DNA of 64,000 nucleotides from Caldilineaceae bacterium (GCA_958295845.1 OY282376.1:3919022-3983021), one strand, 5' to 3'; numbered from the stretch's first letter, positions 16,018-25,525 are shown. Notes: generated from the letters alone by a model not told the origin. Numbers and translations: made by a program.

Positions 16018-16135
16018 TCGCTATGGTTCCTACGCCAGCATTACCTGGATCAGGTCTGTCGGTCATCTCCACGGAGCGCCATTCGGACGCGGTAGGAGAT
16101 CTCTCAGCCCAGTTCTTCCGAGCTCCCGATTGCGA
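16018..16135 (-). promoter_or_regulatory. TPP riboswitch (THI element)
   Basis: The minus strand carries the conserved THI-box blocks in order: GGGAGCT near 16121-16127, GGCTGAGAG near 16101-16109, ACCTGATCC at 16047-16055 and TAATGCTGGCGTAGG at 16029-16043. TCGCAAT and ATAGCGA at the two ends can form helix P1 with one mismatch. Position directly upstream of a thiamine-binding protein and ThiXYZ-type importer confirms the class. TPP binding should switch the operon off through the terminator that follows. Confidence 0.95.
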
Positions 16136-16183
16136 TTCAGTTGTTCAGGTGCAGGTGCGCTCAACGCCAGCGCAACTGGTCAC

Positions 16184-16212
16184 AGTATATTTGAGATACC
16201 TGTGCACGTCAA
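16184..16212 (-). promoter_or_regulatory. Sigma70-type promoter of the thiamine operon
   Basis: Reading the minus strand, TTGACG (-35) and TATACT (-10) are separated by 17 bases. Transcription would begin near 16177, about 40 bases before the riboswitch. Confidence 0.75.
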
Positions 16213-16259
16213 GTCTGCTTGATGTTAGGGTTTTCAAGGCTTGCACACCATGCTGGAAG

Positions 16260-16288
16260 GGCGCCGGATCCTGTCGAGACCCGGCGCC
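16260..16288 (-). terminator. Probable terminator hairpin after the ABC exporter genes
   Basis: GGCGCCGG and CCGGCGCC form an 8-bp GC stem with a 13-base loop between the exporter gene end and the thiamine promoter. The run after the stem on the minus strand is poor in T (CTTCC), so termination may be weak. Confidence 0.45.
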
Positions 16289-16311
16289 TTTCGATGAATT
16301 TCCGGGGCAAC

Positions 16312-18138
16312 TCAGGCCGCAACCGGCTTTCCTTGCCGTAGGAGCGGCTGCGCTGACCCGATGCGTTCATCTCTGAACTGCTTTGTATACAGGTCATAGT
16401 AGTGACCCCGCTGGCGAATCAGCTGGGCGTGCGTGCCCTGTTCTGCGATGCGCCCATCCTCAATCACCAGAATGCGGTCCGCCTTTCTGATGGTCGAGAG
16501 GCGGTGGGCGATGATGAAGCTGGTGCGGTCCGCCAGGATTGCATCCATCGCTTCCTGTACCAGCGCCTCGGTCAGCGTGTCGACCGAACTCGTAGCCTCG
16601 TCCATGACGAAAATCTCAGGGACGGCGAGGATGGCCCGCGCCAGGCTCAGAAGCTGGGTTTGCCCGACCGACAGCAGTACTCCGCCTTCGCCCACCTGGC
16701 TGTCATACCCTTCGTCCAGGTCCTCAATAAAAGCATGCGCGCCTGCTACCTTGGCCGCGTTCACGACCTCCTCGTCGGTGGCGTCGAGCCGCCCATAGCG
16801 GAGATTATCCCAGATCGAACCGGAAAATAGGTAGGGAGTCTGCAACACGATGCCGATGCGGCTGTGAATGCCATGCAGCGTCCACTCCGTATAGTCCCTG
16901 CCGTTGATCAGAATGCGGCCGTTTGAGGGCTCGTAGAAGCGGCAGACCAGGTTGACGATTGTTGACTTGCCCGCGCCTGTCGGGCCGACCAGCGCGATTG
17001 TCTCCCCCTGTTTCACATGCAGGCTGAAGTCGCGCAGAACCGGATTTTCCTCCTCGTAGCGGAAGTCCACATTCTCGAAGACAATGTCTCCCCGCAGGCT
17101 TTCCGGCGCCTGCGCTCCATCTCGGTCCTGAATCTCCGGCACAGCGTCTACGAGACTGAAAATACGTTCGCCCGACGCGATTGCCTGCTGCATCTCGGCA
17201 TAGATGCGCGCCATCTCCTGAATCGGAAACAGCATGAATGTAATGTAGAAGACGAAGGCTTGGATGCCGCCAATTGTCATTTCTCCCAGTTGGAACTGCC
17301 AGCCGCCGTACAAGACAATGCCTGAAACCGCCACCGCGCTGATCAGTTGAACCGCCGGCAGAAACAGAGCCGACAGCCACGCGGCTCGATATCCGGCACG
17401 GTACATAGTCCGAGTGAGATCGGTGAACTCTTCCAGGTTGCCTTCTTCGCGACGCAGGGATTTGACTACGCGCACACCGGTAATGTTCTCATTATAGGCC
17501 CCGGTGATCTTCGAATTCGTCTTGCGCACGTCGCGATATTCCACCAGTATCTTCTTCTTGAACCGGAGCGCCACCACCACCAGCACCGGCATGACCGCAG
17601 CGACGATCAGCATCATCCGAACGTTTATCACCGCCATGAAAGAAAGGGAGATGATTATGCTGACCCCACCCCAGGCAAGATCCACTAGACCCCATGAAAC
17701 CAGATCCCCAACGCGGCTGGCGTCGGACGTCAGCCTGCTCATGAGCCAGCCGACGGGCGTGCGGTCGAAGTACGAGAGCGACAGCTCCTGCAGCCGGCCA
17801 AACATCTTTTTGCGCAGATCATACTGAACGCGCTCGCCTAGACGACCCGCCGAAAAAATGAAGCCCATCACACCCAGCGACACCAGCAGGAGTCCCAAGC
17901 CGAACTGGACAATCAGCCGCACAAGTTGTTCTGTGTTACCAGCCAGAATGCCCTCATCTATGATCCGCTTCGTGAGAAAGGTCAAGTACCCGTCCATAAA
18001 AGCGGTCACTAACATCGAAAACAGATAGCCAAACATTAACGGCCAGTGCTTCAGACCCTGACGTAGAATGCGAGCAACGGTCTGGCCGTTGAACTCGGTA
18101 TCAAATTCTTCTTCTTCGAACTGTTCGTGTTCTGACAT
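16312..18138 (-). CDS. ABC exporter subunit with degenerate signature motif
   Basis: The 608-residue half-transporter has an N-terminal six-helix exporter domain (about residues 30-330) and a C-terminal ATPase. Walker A is GPTGAGKST (385-393) and Walker B keeps the catalytic Glu514 (FVMDE). The signature motif is LSVGQ (489-493) instead of LSGGQ. Together with the neighbour, whose Walker B has Asp in place of Glu, this gives one canonical and one degenerate ATP site, as known for heterodimeric exporters such as TM287/288 and BmrCD. The ATG follows AAAGGG and lies 3 bases after the upstream gene. Likely drug or lipid export; substrate unknown. Confidence 0.9.
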   Translation of the reverse strand: MSEHEQFEEEEFDTEFNGQTVARILRQGLKHWPLMFGYLFSMLVTAFMDGYLTFLTKRIIDEGILAGNTEQLVRLIVQFGLGLLLVSLGVMGFIFSAGRLGERVQYDLRKKMFGRLQELSLSYFDRTPVGWLMSRLTSDASRVGDLVSWGLVDLAWGGVSIIISLSFMAVINVRMMLIVAAVMPVLVVVALRFKKKILVEYRDVRKTNSKITGAYNENITGVRVVKSLRREEGNLEEFTDLTRTMYRAGYRAAWLSALFLPAVQLISAVAVSGIVLYGGWQFQLGEMTIGGIQAFVFYITFMLFPIQEMARIYAEMQQAIASGERIFSLVDAVPEIQDRDGAQAPESLRGDIVFENVDFRYEEENPVLRDFSLHVKQGETIALVGPTGAGKSTIVNLVCRFYEPSNGRILINGRDYTEWTLHGIHSRIGIVLQTPYLFSGSIWDNLRYGRLDATDEEVVNAAKVAGAHAFIEDLDEGYDSQVGEGGVLLSVGQTQLLSLARAILAVPEIFVMDEATSSVDTLTEALVQEAMDAILADRTSFIIAHRLSTIRKADRILVIEDGRIAEQGTHAQLIRQRGHYYDLYTKQFRDERIGSAQPLLRQGKPVAA

Positions 18139-18141
18139 CGG

Positions 18142-20283
18142 TCAACCCTTTGAAACAGTATGGGGAATTTCAGATTCAGGCGGCGCGCCACTCTCGTCCG
18201 GCGTGCGCGACCCTTCTTCAAGTCCATTCAGCTTCACCTCAGCCGATTCGACTACTTCGGCGATTTCTCTTTCAAGATCGGCCTCGACCTGAACTTGTAG
18301 TTCATATACCTGGCGGTAGACACCCGGCTGAGAGACCAGCTCCTTGTGGCTGCCCCGCTGAATGATCCGCCCAGCTTCCATCACCATGATCTGGTCGGCC
18401 TCCATGACGCTTTGCACACGGTGGGCAATTATGAATGTTGTCCGCCCTTGCATCAACCGGCTCAATGCCGCACGGATGGTTGCATCGGTTTCCGTGTCTA
18501 CACTGGAGGTTGCGTCATCCAGCAACAGGATCGCCGGATCCTTCAGCAACGTACGTGCGATAGTTACCCGCTGCTTCTGCCCGCCGGAAAGGGTCACGCC
18601 GCGCTCGCCTACCAGCGTGTCGTATCCTTTGGGGAAAGTCTGAACCACGTCATGGATTGCCGCCGCCCTGGCCGCGGCCTCCATCTCTTCATCGGAGACA
18701 TCTCTTACCAGGCCATAGGTGATATTGTTGCGGATCGTCGTCGAAAACAGGAACGGCTCCTGCTGCACAATGCCGATCTGACTCCGTAGAAAACCGCGCG
18801 CATAGTTCCGCAGTTCTTCGCCGTCCAAAATGATGTTGCCGCCGCTGTAGTCATAGAAACGAGGTAACAGGTTGACCAGAGATGACTTGCCCGACCCGGT
18901 CGCGCCGAGCAGGCCGATCACCTGCCCCGGCTCGACGTCGAAGTTGATGTCGCGCAATACATATCCTCGTTCTGCAAACGCCCTCCTCCGCGTTTCCTGC
19001 AGGACCTTGTTTGCCGTTTTGCCATCTTTTGCTCCACCGCTTTCCTCGGCAGCCGGCGTCTCATAAGCGAACTGTACGTTTTTGAACTGCAACGCGCCGT
19101 GCAGACCCTGCTCGGTCGGTACACTACCATCTTCCAACTCTTCCCGATCCTGGCGAATTATCTCCTGCACCCGGTTCAGCGAGACCAGGCCGGTCGAGAC
19201 ATGCGCCACCAGCCGCCCAATCCCTTGCACATTCCAGACCGTAGTGGTGAGCAGACCGAAGAAAGCGATATATGTGCCGATGCTTATCCCACCGTCCAAA
19301 ACCATCATGGAGGCCATATACATGGCAAACAGAACTTGGCCGCCGGTAAGGATTTCTACAGTTGGCCAGAACATTGCATGAAGGTTGGCAATTTTCACGC
19401 CGCGGCGGTACTTCTCCCAATTCTCCTCTTCAAAGCGCTCAATCTCATAGGATTGGCGCGCAAATGCTTTCACCACGCGTACGCCGGTCAGCCTCTCCTG
19501 CAGGCGATTGGAAAGCGCCGCGTCCTGACTTTGATAGGACTCGAAAACGGTCTCCATCCGCTTGAAAAAGAAATAGGAAGCCACGGAAGCCACGGGCAAC
19601 ACAGGAATTGACAGCAGGGCTAGCCAGCCGTGTAACAGTGCCAGCGCGCTCACGTTCACCAGAAACAGCAGGCCGGTCCGACCGATCCCGATCAACTGAT
19701 CCTGGAATAGCCGGCGCAGCGTCTCCACATCGGAGGTGGCGCGCTGAATAAGCTCACCTGTCTGCATCGTGTCGTGATAGGTAAATGTCAGCCGTTGAAT
19801 TTGATCGTATAGATAGTTGCGCAGCCGGCGGGCGACCCCTTCAGCCGTTTGCGCTGCCAGCCGGCCCATCCCATACGAGAACAGCCCTTGCAGCAGCGTC
19901 AGAACGATAACCCCGGCCGCCACCCACGGTATTTGCCACTGAAGGTCGGCGTTCGCCAATACATCGTCCACGAAGTAGCGCAGCAGGTAGAACACTGCAG
20001 AGCGGCTGAGCGCGGCCAGTCCTGCAGCGAAAACAGCAAGGATATAGATCTTACGAAAGCCGGTTGCCATACGCCACAGACCGACAAAGCGATTGTCAGT
20101 TAGCGTGTCCTTCAAGTCATAGGTAAGCCGTATTCCCGGGTCGCCCTTCTCCTCTTCGTCTTCCTCATTGGGCCGGCCGCCGATGGCAGGCCAAACTCTC
20201 AGCAACGGCCGCAGCCAGGCGGGTACCTCCCGGCGCGGCCCGGATTGAGCCCTCTTCCCTGTTTCAGATGCCTTGTCTTCCAT
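18142..20283 (-). CDS. ABC exporter subunit with degenerate Walker B
   Basis: The 713-residue half-transporter carries an unusual acidic N-terminal extension (EEDEEEKGD near residue 40) before six transmembrane helices. The ATPase has Walker A GATGSGKSS (460-468), canonical LSGGQ (565-569) and Walker B LLLDD with Asp590 where a catalytic Glu is normal. About 35 extra residues (412-445) are inserted after the first ATPase strand. It complements the next gene to form a heterodimer. The ATG at 20283 follows AAGGAG; a longer frame to 20478 would pass through a terminator. Expression appears controlled by the long leader upstream. Confidence 0.9.
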   Translation of the reverse strand: MEDKASETGKRAQSGPRREVPAWLRPLLRVWPAIGGRPNEEDEEEKGDPGIRLTYDLKDTLTDNRFVGLWRMATGFRKIYILAVFAAGLAALSRSAVFYLLRYFVDDVLANADLQWQIPWVAAGVIVLTLLQGLFSYGMGRLAAQTAEGVARRLRNYLYDQIQRLTFTYHDTMQTGELIQRATSDVETLRRLFQDQLIGIGRTGLLFLVNVSALALLHGWLALLSIPVLPVASVASYFFFKRMETVFESYQSQDAALSNRLQERLTGVRVVKAFARQSYEIERFEEENWEKYRRGVKIANLHAMFWPTVEILTGGQVLFAMYMASMMVLDGGISIGTYIAFFGLLTTTVWNVQGIGRLVAHVSTGLVSLNRVQEIIRQDREELEDGSVPTEQGLHGALQFKNVQFAYETPAAEESGGAKDGKTANKVLQETRRRAFAERGYVLRDINFDVEPGQVIGLLGATGSGKSSLVNLLPRFYDYSGGNIILDGEELRNYARGFLRSQIGIVQQEPFLFSTTIRNNITYGLVRDVSDEEMEAAARAAAIHDVVQTFPKGYDTLVGERGVTLSGGQKQRVTIARTLLKDPAILLLDDATSSVDTETDATIRAALSRLMQGRTTFIIAHRVQSVMEADQIMVMEAGRIIQRGSHKELVSQPGVYRQVYELQVQVEADLEREIAEVVESAEVKLNGLEEGSRTPDESGAPPESEIPHTVSKG

Positions 20284-20426
20284 CAACCTACACTCCTTAC
20301 AACCTTTGATCTGCGCCCCGAAATCGGGCGCGACGGGGGATTGTTGCTTCGGTAACGGCAGCCCCAGTCCGTCGGGGGAGAGCAAACTGAAACTGCTCGC
20401 TACCTTTTGCAGGCGTCTGCCTGCCC

Positions 20427-20460
20427 AAAACAAAAGAGCCACGGGCCAGGCCCATGACTC
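20427..20460 (-). terminator. Second leader terminator of the ABC exporter operon
   Basis: On the minus strand GAGTCATGGG and CCCGTGGCTC form a 10-bp stem (two G-U pairs) with a 5-base loop, followed by TTTTGTTTT. It shares the CCCGTG right arm with the first terminator. Confidence 0.7.
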
Positions 20461-20480
20461 TGTATCGGTTTGCACCAATT

Positions 20481-20509
20481 AAAAAAGTCACGGGCATAAG
20501 CACCGTGAC
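20481..20509 (-). terminator. First leader terminator of the ABC exporter operon
   Basis: On the minus strand GTCACGG and CCGTGAC form a 7-bp perfect stem with a 9-base loop, directly followed by six T. It precedes the second terminator by about 20 bases. Confidence 0.75.
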
Positions 20510-20568
20510 CATTTTGCCGATTCGGGAGGGGGTCGGAATTCAGTCCGAACCGCCATCCACAGTAAGGT

Positions 20569-20640
20569 TCACCGGTGCTCTGCTCCTGGGACGAAGCTCG
20601 CAGTGCAAATGACTGCGACCATATCTCTAATCCGTGCCAT
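20569..20640 (-). CDS. Putative 23-residue leader peptide
   Basis: A short ORF starts with ATG after AAGGAGA (20651-20657, spacing 10) and ends at a TGA, giving a 23-residue peptide that begins MARIRDMVAVIC. It lies between the promoter and two tandem terminators in the ABC exporter leader, the place where an attenuation leader peptide is expected. It has no run of one rare amino acid, so it would sense ribosome stalling by an inhibitor rather than starvation for a single amino acid. Translation is inferred from the ribosome binding site only. Confidence 0.5.
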   Translation of the reverse strand: MARIRDMVAVICTASFVPGAEHR

Positions 20641-20715
20641 CTTTACCGGTTCTCCTTACATCCAGTCGGTGGGAGATATCGAGTCCCACCCGCTTCATAT
20701 CAACTACTGTGCGCC

Positions 20716-20744
20716 ACTATAGCAGGACAGTTTCGGGCAGTCAA
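20716..20744 (-). promoter_or_regulatory. Sigma70-type promoter of the ABC exporter operon
   Basis: On the minus strand TTGACT (-35) and TATAGT (-10) are spaced by exactly 17 bases. The predicted start is near 20709, far upstream of the first exporter gene, which defines the long leader. Confidence 0.75.
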
Positions 20745-21122
20745 ATCTTAAACAGTGTGAAGATCGGCGAGAGTCAGATGCAAACTGCGAGATTTGGTTT
20801 AGGTAATGAACAGGATTATGATTCCAGTGCATCAGAAAAGCGGCCGGAGGAAGCACGACAGTAATGGACCAGGAGATCACTCTCTTTCCCTCATCCCTTG
20901 GTCTAGCCTCGACTTCCCCACATGCAAGAGCAGGCGATCCCAGTTCTGGGAGGGCGCTTCGAGCCCTCCACAATGGATGCTTCCGCAGCGTCGCAACCGA
21001 TTGGCCTTCCGGCCCGTCTCCCAAAGTCTGACCTGCCCGGGGGACGGAAAATCCAAAGCTAGTCGCCTCGGCCACTTCCCGTATAGGAATCAACAACAAT
21101 TACGTGTCGGCAAGGAAAACGA

Positions 21123-23225
21123 ATGCTTCCGAAGAGGATGAGTAGCCGCGTAAGAATCAGGTCGTTCCTTTTGGCAGCTGCCATTCTCGCGTTGACGCTT
21201 TCATTCTTGCTGCCGGAGTGGATCCAGGCGGCCACAGTCTGGGTTGGGAAGGCAGTTTTCGCCCCCGTAGATTCTGTTCTGATTGAGACTCACTTACATG
21301 AAATCCAGTTGGACCTAGTTGAGCTTAAGGCATTTGCTGGCAGGGGCGGCGCGATCGAGCCTCTGGGTGACAGCCTTCTGGTGGCGACGCCGAGAGGACG
21401 CCTAAGGATAATAGACAGAGACGGACAGGTTGAGAATTTGCAGCAGAGAGTACCGATGAACGAGTCCGCTTCGGAGTCACCGATCCTCTGGGAGGGATTC
21501 CGAGTCGCCGACATCCTGCTTCTGGAACGGGAGCCCAACGAATACACGCTATTTGCATCTCATCACTACTTCAAGGGTGACTGTGTAGAATTTCGAATTT
21601 CCTCCACCACCTTGCGCTCGAACGGCGCCAACACCACACTGTCGGACAGTTGGAAGACTGAATTCATAGCCAATCCCTGCATCGACCTTGAACCCTTCGA
21701 CTATGGGCGTAGAGGGGGAATTACTTCGGGCGGGCGTATGTTGATGGATGGTCCTGAGCACCTCCTGGTTGTAACGGGTGACCACTCGTTCTACGAGTGG
21801 TATCTTGAAGAGAATCCAGAGGAACCCCCCTTTGTACCGGGAGAAGACTTCCATTTTGGTAAGCTACTGCGTATTGAACTGGCCAGCGGGGAAGTTGAGA
21901 TCGTTGCCGAAGGTTTCCGCAATCCGCAGGGGCTCGCCCGTGATGCGGACGGCAACTTGTGGCAAACCGAACATGGGCCTCAGGCAGGGGACGAACTCAA
22001 CCTGGTGAAACCCGGGCTTAACTATGGCTGGCCCCATGTTACCCATGGCATCCAGTATGGCAATAAGGTATGGCCGTACAGCGAAGTCCAGGGCCGGCAT
22101 GATGGATTTGAGAAACCGGTCTATTCCTGGATTCCAAGAATAGGGATTTCCAACCTGATCGTCAGCGACGGCAGGCATTTCCCCCTTTGGAAAGACGACC
22201 TGCTCATCGCATCGCTGATCACGCATTCGCTGTACCGAGTCCGCCTTCATCAGGGGCATGTGATGTATGTCGAGAAGATAGAAACCGGCGTACGTATTCG
22301 CGACATCGCGCAGATGCCGGACGGCCGCATTGCCCTCTTGACCGACAGCGCCAATGTCCTGTTCCTGCACCGCGCGCCGCTCTATTGCCAGAGTGAGAAC
22401 GATGTCGACTCTATCTTTTCATATGACGCCGAAGACGTCTGTGTCGATCTCTCCGATATCTTCTCAGCGGCAGACGATCCGTTGATTCGCTCTCTGGATG
22501 ACACCGAATATGACAAACCGTTAGTTCGGTCGCTCTTCAGCATATATTTGCACGGCAACCGGATTACATATGTGAAGAGTCCTTGCATTAGCAGCGACAT
22601 TGATCGCCGCTTCTTCTTGCACACTACACCGACCGATGCCAGTTTCCTCGCCGAAGGGAATGAGCAACTCGGCTTCGACGTACTTGACTTCAACATTGGC
22701 GAAGACAACATCGGTGCAACAATACACGAAGAAGGGTGTATCGTAACCCTTGCCCTGCCTGAATATGACCTAAAGCACATATTTACCGGACAGGTCATTC
22801 GCGTGGAGGAACCCAGCGGCGAGATCAGTTGGAAAGGCCCTGTCTGGGAAGCCAGTTTTACTTTCCGCGAAGCCCCTGACCTTGCGACTGAGACAGCGGA
22901 ATCGCCCTACCCGCAGGGGAATGCAGGGATCCCGTCGCCAGGCGCCGAGCTATTCGCAGCGCGCTGCGGCAGTTGCCACAAACTGACTGCTGAACACCAC
23001 ATCGGTCCGCATTTGGATGGCGTGATAGGCAGGCGGGCTGGCGTAATTGCCGGATTCAACGCCACGGCTGCCCTGACTGGGCTGGAGATCGTCTGGACGC
23101 GGGAGAATCTGGCCGAATTCATCGCCAGTCCTGAACAGGTTGCACCAGGAACGACCATGGCAGGGGTGGGCGTGGCCGAAGAAGAGGCCCAGCTCATTGT
23201 CGAGTTTCTTGCGGCAATTCAGTGA
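21123..23225 (+). CDS. Secreted glucose/sorbosone dehydrogenase-like protein fused to cytochrome c
   Basis: The 700-residue protein begins with a signal-like segment (FLLAAAILALTLSFLLPEW). A beta-propeller domain of the PQQ-dependent aldose/sorbosone dehydrogenase type follows: GGRMLMDG, GFRNPQGLARDADGNLW, TEHGPQAGDELNLVKPGLNYG. Residues about 600-700 form a c-type cytochrome with the haem motif CGSCH (615-619) and a distal Met in GTTMAGVG. The fusion would oxidise a sugar and pass electrons through its own haem to the respiratory chain outside the membrane. A second ATG at 21138 also has an AAGAGG upstream. A paralogue follows in tandem. Confidence 0.87.
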   Translation: MLPKRMSSRVRIRSFLLAAAILALTLSFLLPEWIQAATVWVGKAVFAPVDSVLIETHLHEIQLDLVELKAFAGRGGAIEPLGDSLLVATPRGRLRIIDRDGQVENLQQRVPMNESASESPILWEGFRVADILLLEREPNEYTLFASHHYFKGDCVEFRISSTTLRSNGANTTLSDSWKTEFIANPCIDLEPFDYGRRGGITSGGRMLMDGPEHLLVVTGDHSFYEWYLEENPEEPPFVPGEDFHFGKLLRIELASGEVEIVAEGFRNPQGLARDADGNLWQTEHGPQAGDELNLVKPGLNYGWPHVTHGIQYGNKVWPYSEVQGRHDGFEKPVYSWIPRIGISNLIVSDGRHFPLWKDDLLIASLITHSLYRVRLHQGHVMYVEKIETGVRIRDIAQMPDGRIALLTDSANVLFLHRAPLYCQSENDVDSIFSYDAEDVCVDLSDIFSAADDPLIRSLDDTEYDKPLVRSLFSIYLHGNRITYVKSPCISSDIDRRFFLHTTPTDASFLAEGNEQLGFDVLDFNIGEDNIGATIHEEGCIVTLALPEYDLKHIFTGQVIRVEEPSGEISWKGPVWEASFTFREAPDLATETAESPYPQGNAGIPSPGAELFAARCGSCHKLTAEHHIGPHLDGVIGRRAGVIAGFNATAALTGLEIVWTRENLAEFIASPEQVAPGTTMAGVGVAEEEAQLIVEFLAAIQ

Positions 23226-23320
23226 CAGGAAAAGCTGCCCGCCGGCTGATCTGACGCAGACTACACAGGTTGTCGGAGGCAGTGGACACGGTAGTAAATG
23301 CGGAATAAGCAGGGAATTCA

Positions 23321-25472
23321 ATGCCCCACCTGAAGGTCAGGAATCTAATGGCTGCAACCAGACGACAAAGGTTGTTTTCATTGGTGCTGGCGCTGGTCGC
23401 GACCGTGACCATACCGCTCATTCCGGGTAATCTCCTGTCGATCGAGGCGTCCTCCCGTTTTGCCGGTGGAAGCAGGGTCTTCGGCCCGAGCCCTCCCACC
23501 AAGAGAACACACCTATATGAGATTCAGCTTGTCACAGTTGAACTTGAGAGATTCCGGGGGGATGGCGGCGCCATCGAGCCGCTCGGTGACCATCTTCTCC
23601 TGGTGACACCAAGAGGGCGGATTGGACTGATTCAGGCTGACGGCAAAGTGGACTACTTGCCCGACCGGGTCCCGATGTTCGAATTGCCGCCGGAAAAGCC
23701 CATCACCTGGGTCGGATTTCGCGTCGCCGACATTCTTCTGAAAGAGTTGTCTGCGGATGAATTCACACTCTTTGTTTCCCATCACTATCTTGTCGGCGAA
23801 TGCGTCGAGTTTCGGATATCGTCAACGAGACTGAACATGGGGGAGGGAAGAGTTGAAGTCTCGGGCGATTGGAAGACGGAATTCACGGCGAATCCTTGTA
23901 TAGAGAACGCAATCTTCGGTTATTGGGAAGGTGATGTGCCCAAGACCGGCGGCGGTATCCAGGCGGGCGGGCGCATGTTGATGGAAGGCGACCAGCATCT
24001 TCTGATTGCAGTGGGCGACCACGCCTGGTACGAGTGGCATCTGCGAAATGAGGGCGGTGACCCGGAGAAACCCCCGGTCGTTGACCCTGAACTGCACCTG
24101 GGCAAACTGGTCCGCATCGAACTTGAAAGCGGCGACGCAGAAATCGTAGCAACAGGCTTTCGCAATCCACAAGGTCTGGCACGCGACGGGGAGGGGAACC
24201 TGTGGCTCACCGAACACGGCCCGCAGGGGGGCGATGAACTCAACCTTGTTTGGCCGGGACTGGACTATGGTTGGCCGTTCGCTACCTATGGAATTCTCTA
24301 CGGAAACAGGGTATGGCCGTACAACGACGAACAGGGCCGGCATGATGGCTCGGAAGAGCCGTTCTACGCCTGGATTCCGGCAATCGCCGTTTCCAGTGTG
24401 ATCGTCAGCAGCAGTCAACAGTTTCCCCTTTGGAGAGACGATCTGTTGATCGGCTCTCTCAGAAGCGGCTCGCTCTTTCGCGTGCGCATTCGGCAGGAGC
24501 GGGTCACGAATATCGAACGAATCGGATTTGGCGAGCGCATCCGCGACCTGGCGCAGATGCCGGATGGCCGCGTTGCACTTCTGACAGACAGTTCGAAGGT
24601 GATTTTCTTGCAGCGAGCCCCACTCTACTGCCAGTTGGAAAACAGTTCGAGATCGATCTATTCGTTTGACGCAGAAGTCGTGTGTATAGACGTCTTCAGT
24701 CTTGTACAGAACGACGCTGATCCTTTGATTCGTAGACTCAGCGGGGAGGACGTCGGGCCGCCGGCAATGCGTTCTCTATTCGAAATATTCGTCCACGAAG
24801 ACCTTCTGATATATCTGGGGATCCCTTGTAGCTCTGGCGACTTCCGCAATCGGTTTTTTTTTACACATTACACCGGTTCATTCGGAAGACATTTCTGAAG
24901 AGTTCCGGCAGTACGGATTCAACGTATATGACTTCAATTCCTTCGAGCAAGGCATAGGCGCTGCTGGTTTCGAGGGCGGCTGTCTCGTGGTGCGCACTCT
25001 GCCCGAATATGAGATCAAACACATCTATACAGGCCAGGTGATTCGCGAGGAGAGCCCTGACGGCGAAGTCTTCTGGAGAGGGCCCGTTTGGGAGGGCAGC
25101 TACACTTTCGGCACGCCCTACCTCGCAGCGCCTCCCGCGGGCGAGGACAATCCCCCATCACGACCAGACGGGGAGGTCGGCCATCCGGGGGCCGCGCTCT
25201 TCACTGCGCATTGTGCTGGCTGCCACAATCTGACGCCTGAACATAGTGCCGGGCCCCATCTGCACGGATTGATCGGCAGGCGGGCAGGAAACGTGGCCGA
25301 ATTCAACGCTTCGGCCGCTCTTAGTGGGTTGGATGTCGTCTGGACGCCGGAAAACCTGGCCAGTTACATCGTTGATCCCAACCAATTCGCGCCGGGAACG
25401 ACGATGGCCGCAGCAGGCGTCACACCAGAGGAAGCGCAGACGATTGCGGAATTCCTGGCATTAAAACGATAA
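23321..25472 (+). pseudogene. Second sugar dehydrogenase-cytochrome c fusion, frameshifted
   Basis: This copy parallels the upstream gene along its whole length: signal segment, GGRMLMEG, NPQGLARDGEGNLWLTEHGPQ, DELNLVWPGLDYG and a C-terminal cytochrome with CAGCH and GTTMAAAG. The frame stops at 24898. Removing one base from the nine T at 24854-24862 restores RFFLHITP, matching RFFLHTTP of the paralogue, and the frame then continues to 25472. The first piece (525 residues) carries the propeller and the second (from about 24987) the haem domain. Explanations are a real inactivating mutation, a phase-variable or slippery tract, or a homopolymer sequencing error. The otherwise conserved reading frame argues for a recent event or an error. 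Confidence 0.85.
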
Positions 25473-25525
25473 TTGGGAGCACAACTCATCGAGATTCAAC
25501 GCAAAAAACAATGGGAGAACCTACT

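Larger units (their letters stand above)
20284..20709 (-). promoter_or_regulatory. Long 5' leader of the ABC exporter operon
   Basis: The region between the predicted transcription start and the first exporter gene is about 425 nt. In order it holds a 7-bp hairpin at 20668-20690 (GGTGGGA/TCCCACC), a ribosome binding site and short ORF, a hairpin at about 20530-20552 (TCGGA/TCCGA), and two tandem terminators. ACCGGT occurs both just after the Shine-Dalgarno and at the short ORF's end and can pair with itself. No THI, B12, SAM, T-box or Mn (yybP) consensus is visible. The layout resembles ribosome-mediated attenuation, as known for bmrCD of Bacillus subtilis with its leader peptide BmrB. Confidence 0.65.

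Noticed and set aside
20297..20512. 71-codon open frame through both exporter-leader terminators
   Set aside because: It has no Shine-Dalgarno and its sequence is explained by the two terminator hairpins; kept only as a remote alternative for a leader peptide.
20284..20700. T-box riboswitch in the exporter leader
   Set aside because: A CGTCCC occurs, but the T-box sequence (UGGNACCGCG type) and a specifier loop are absent and the order is wrong.
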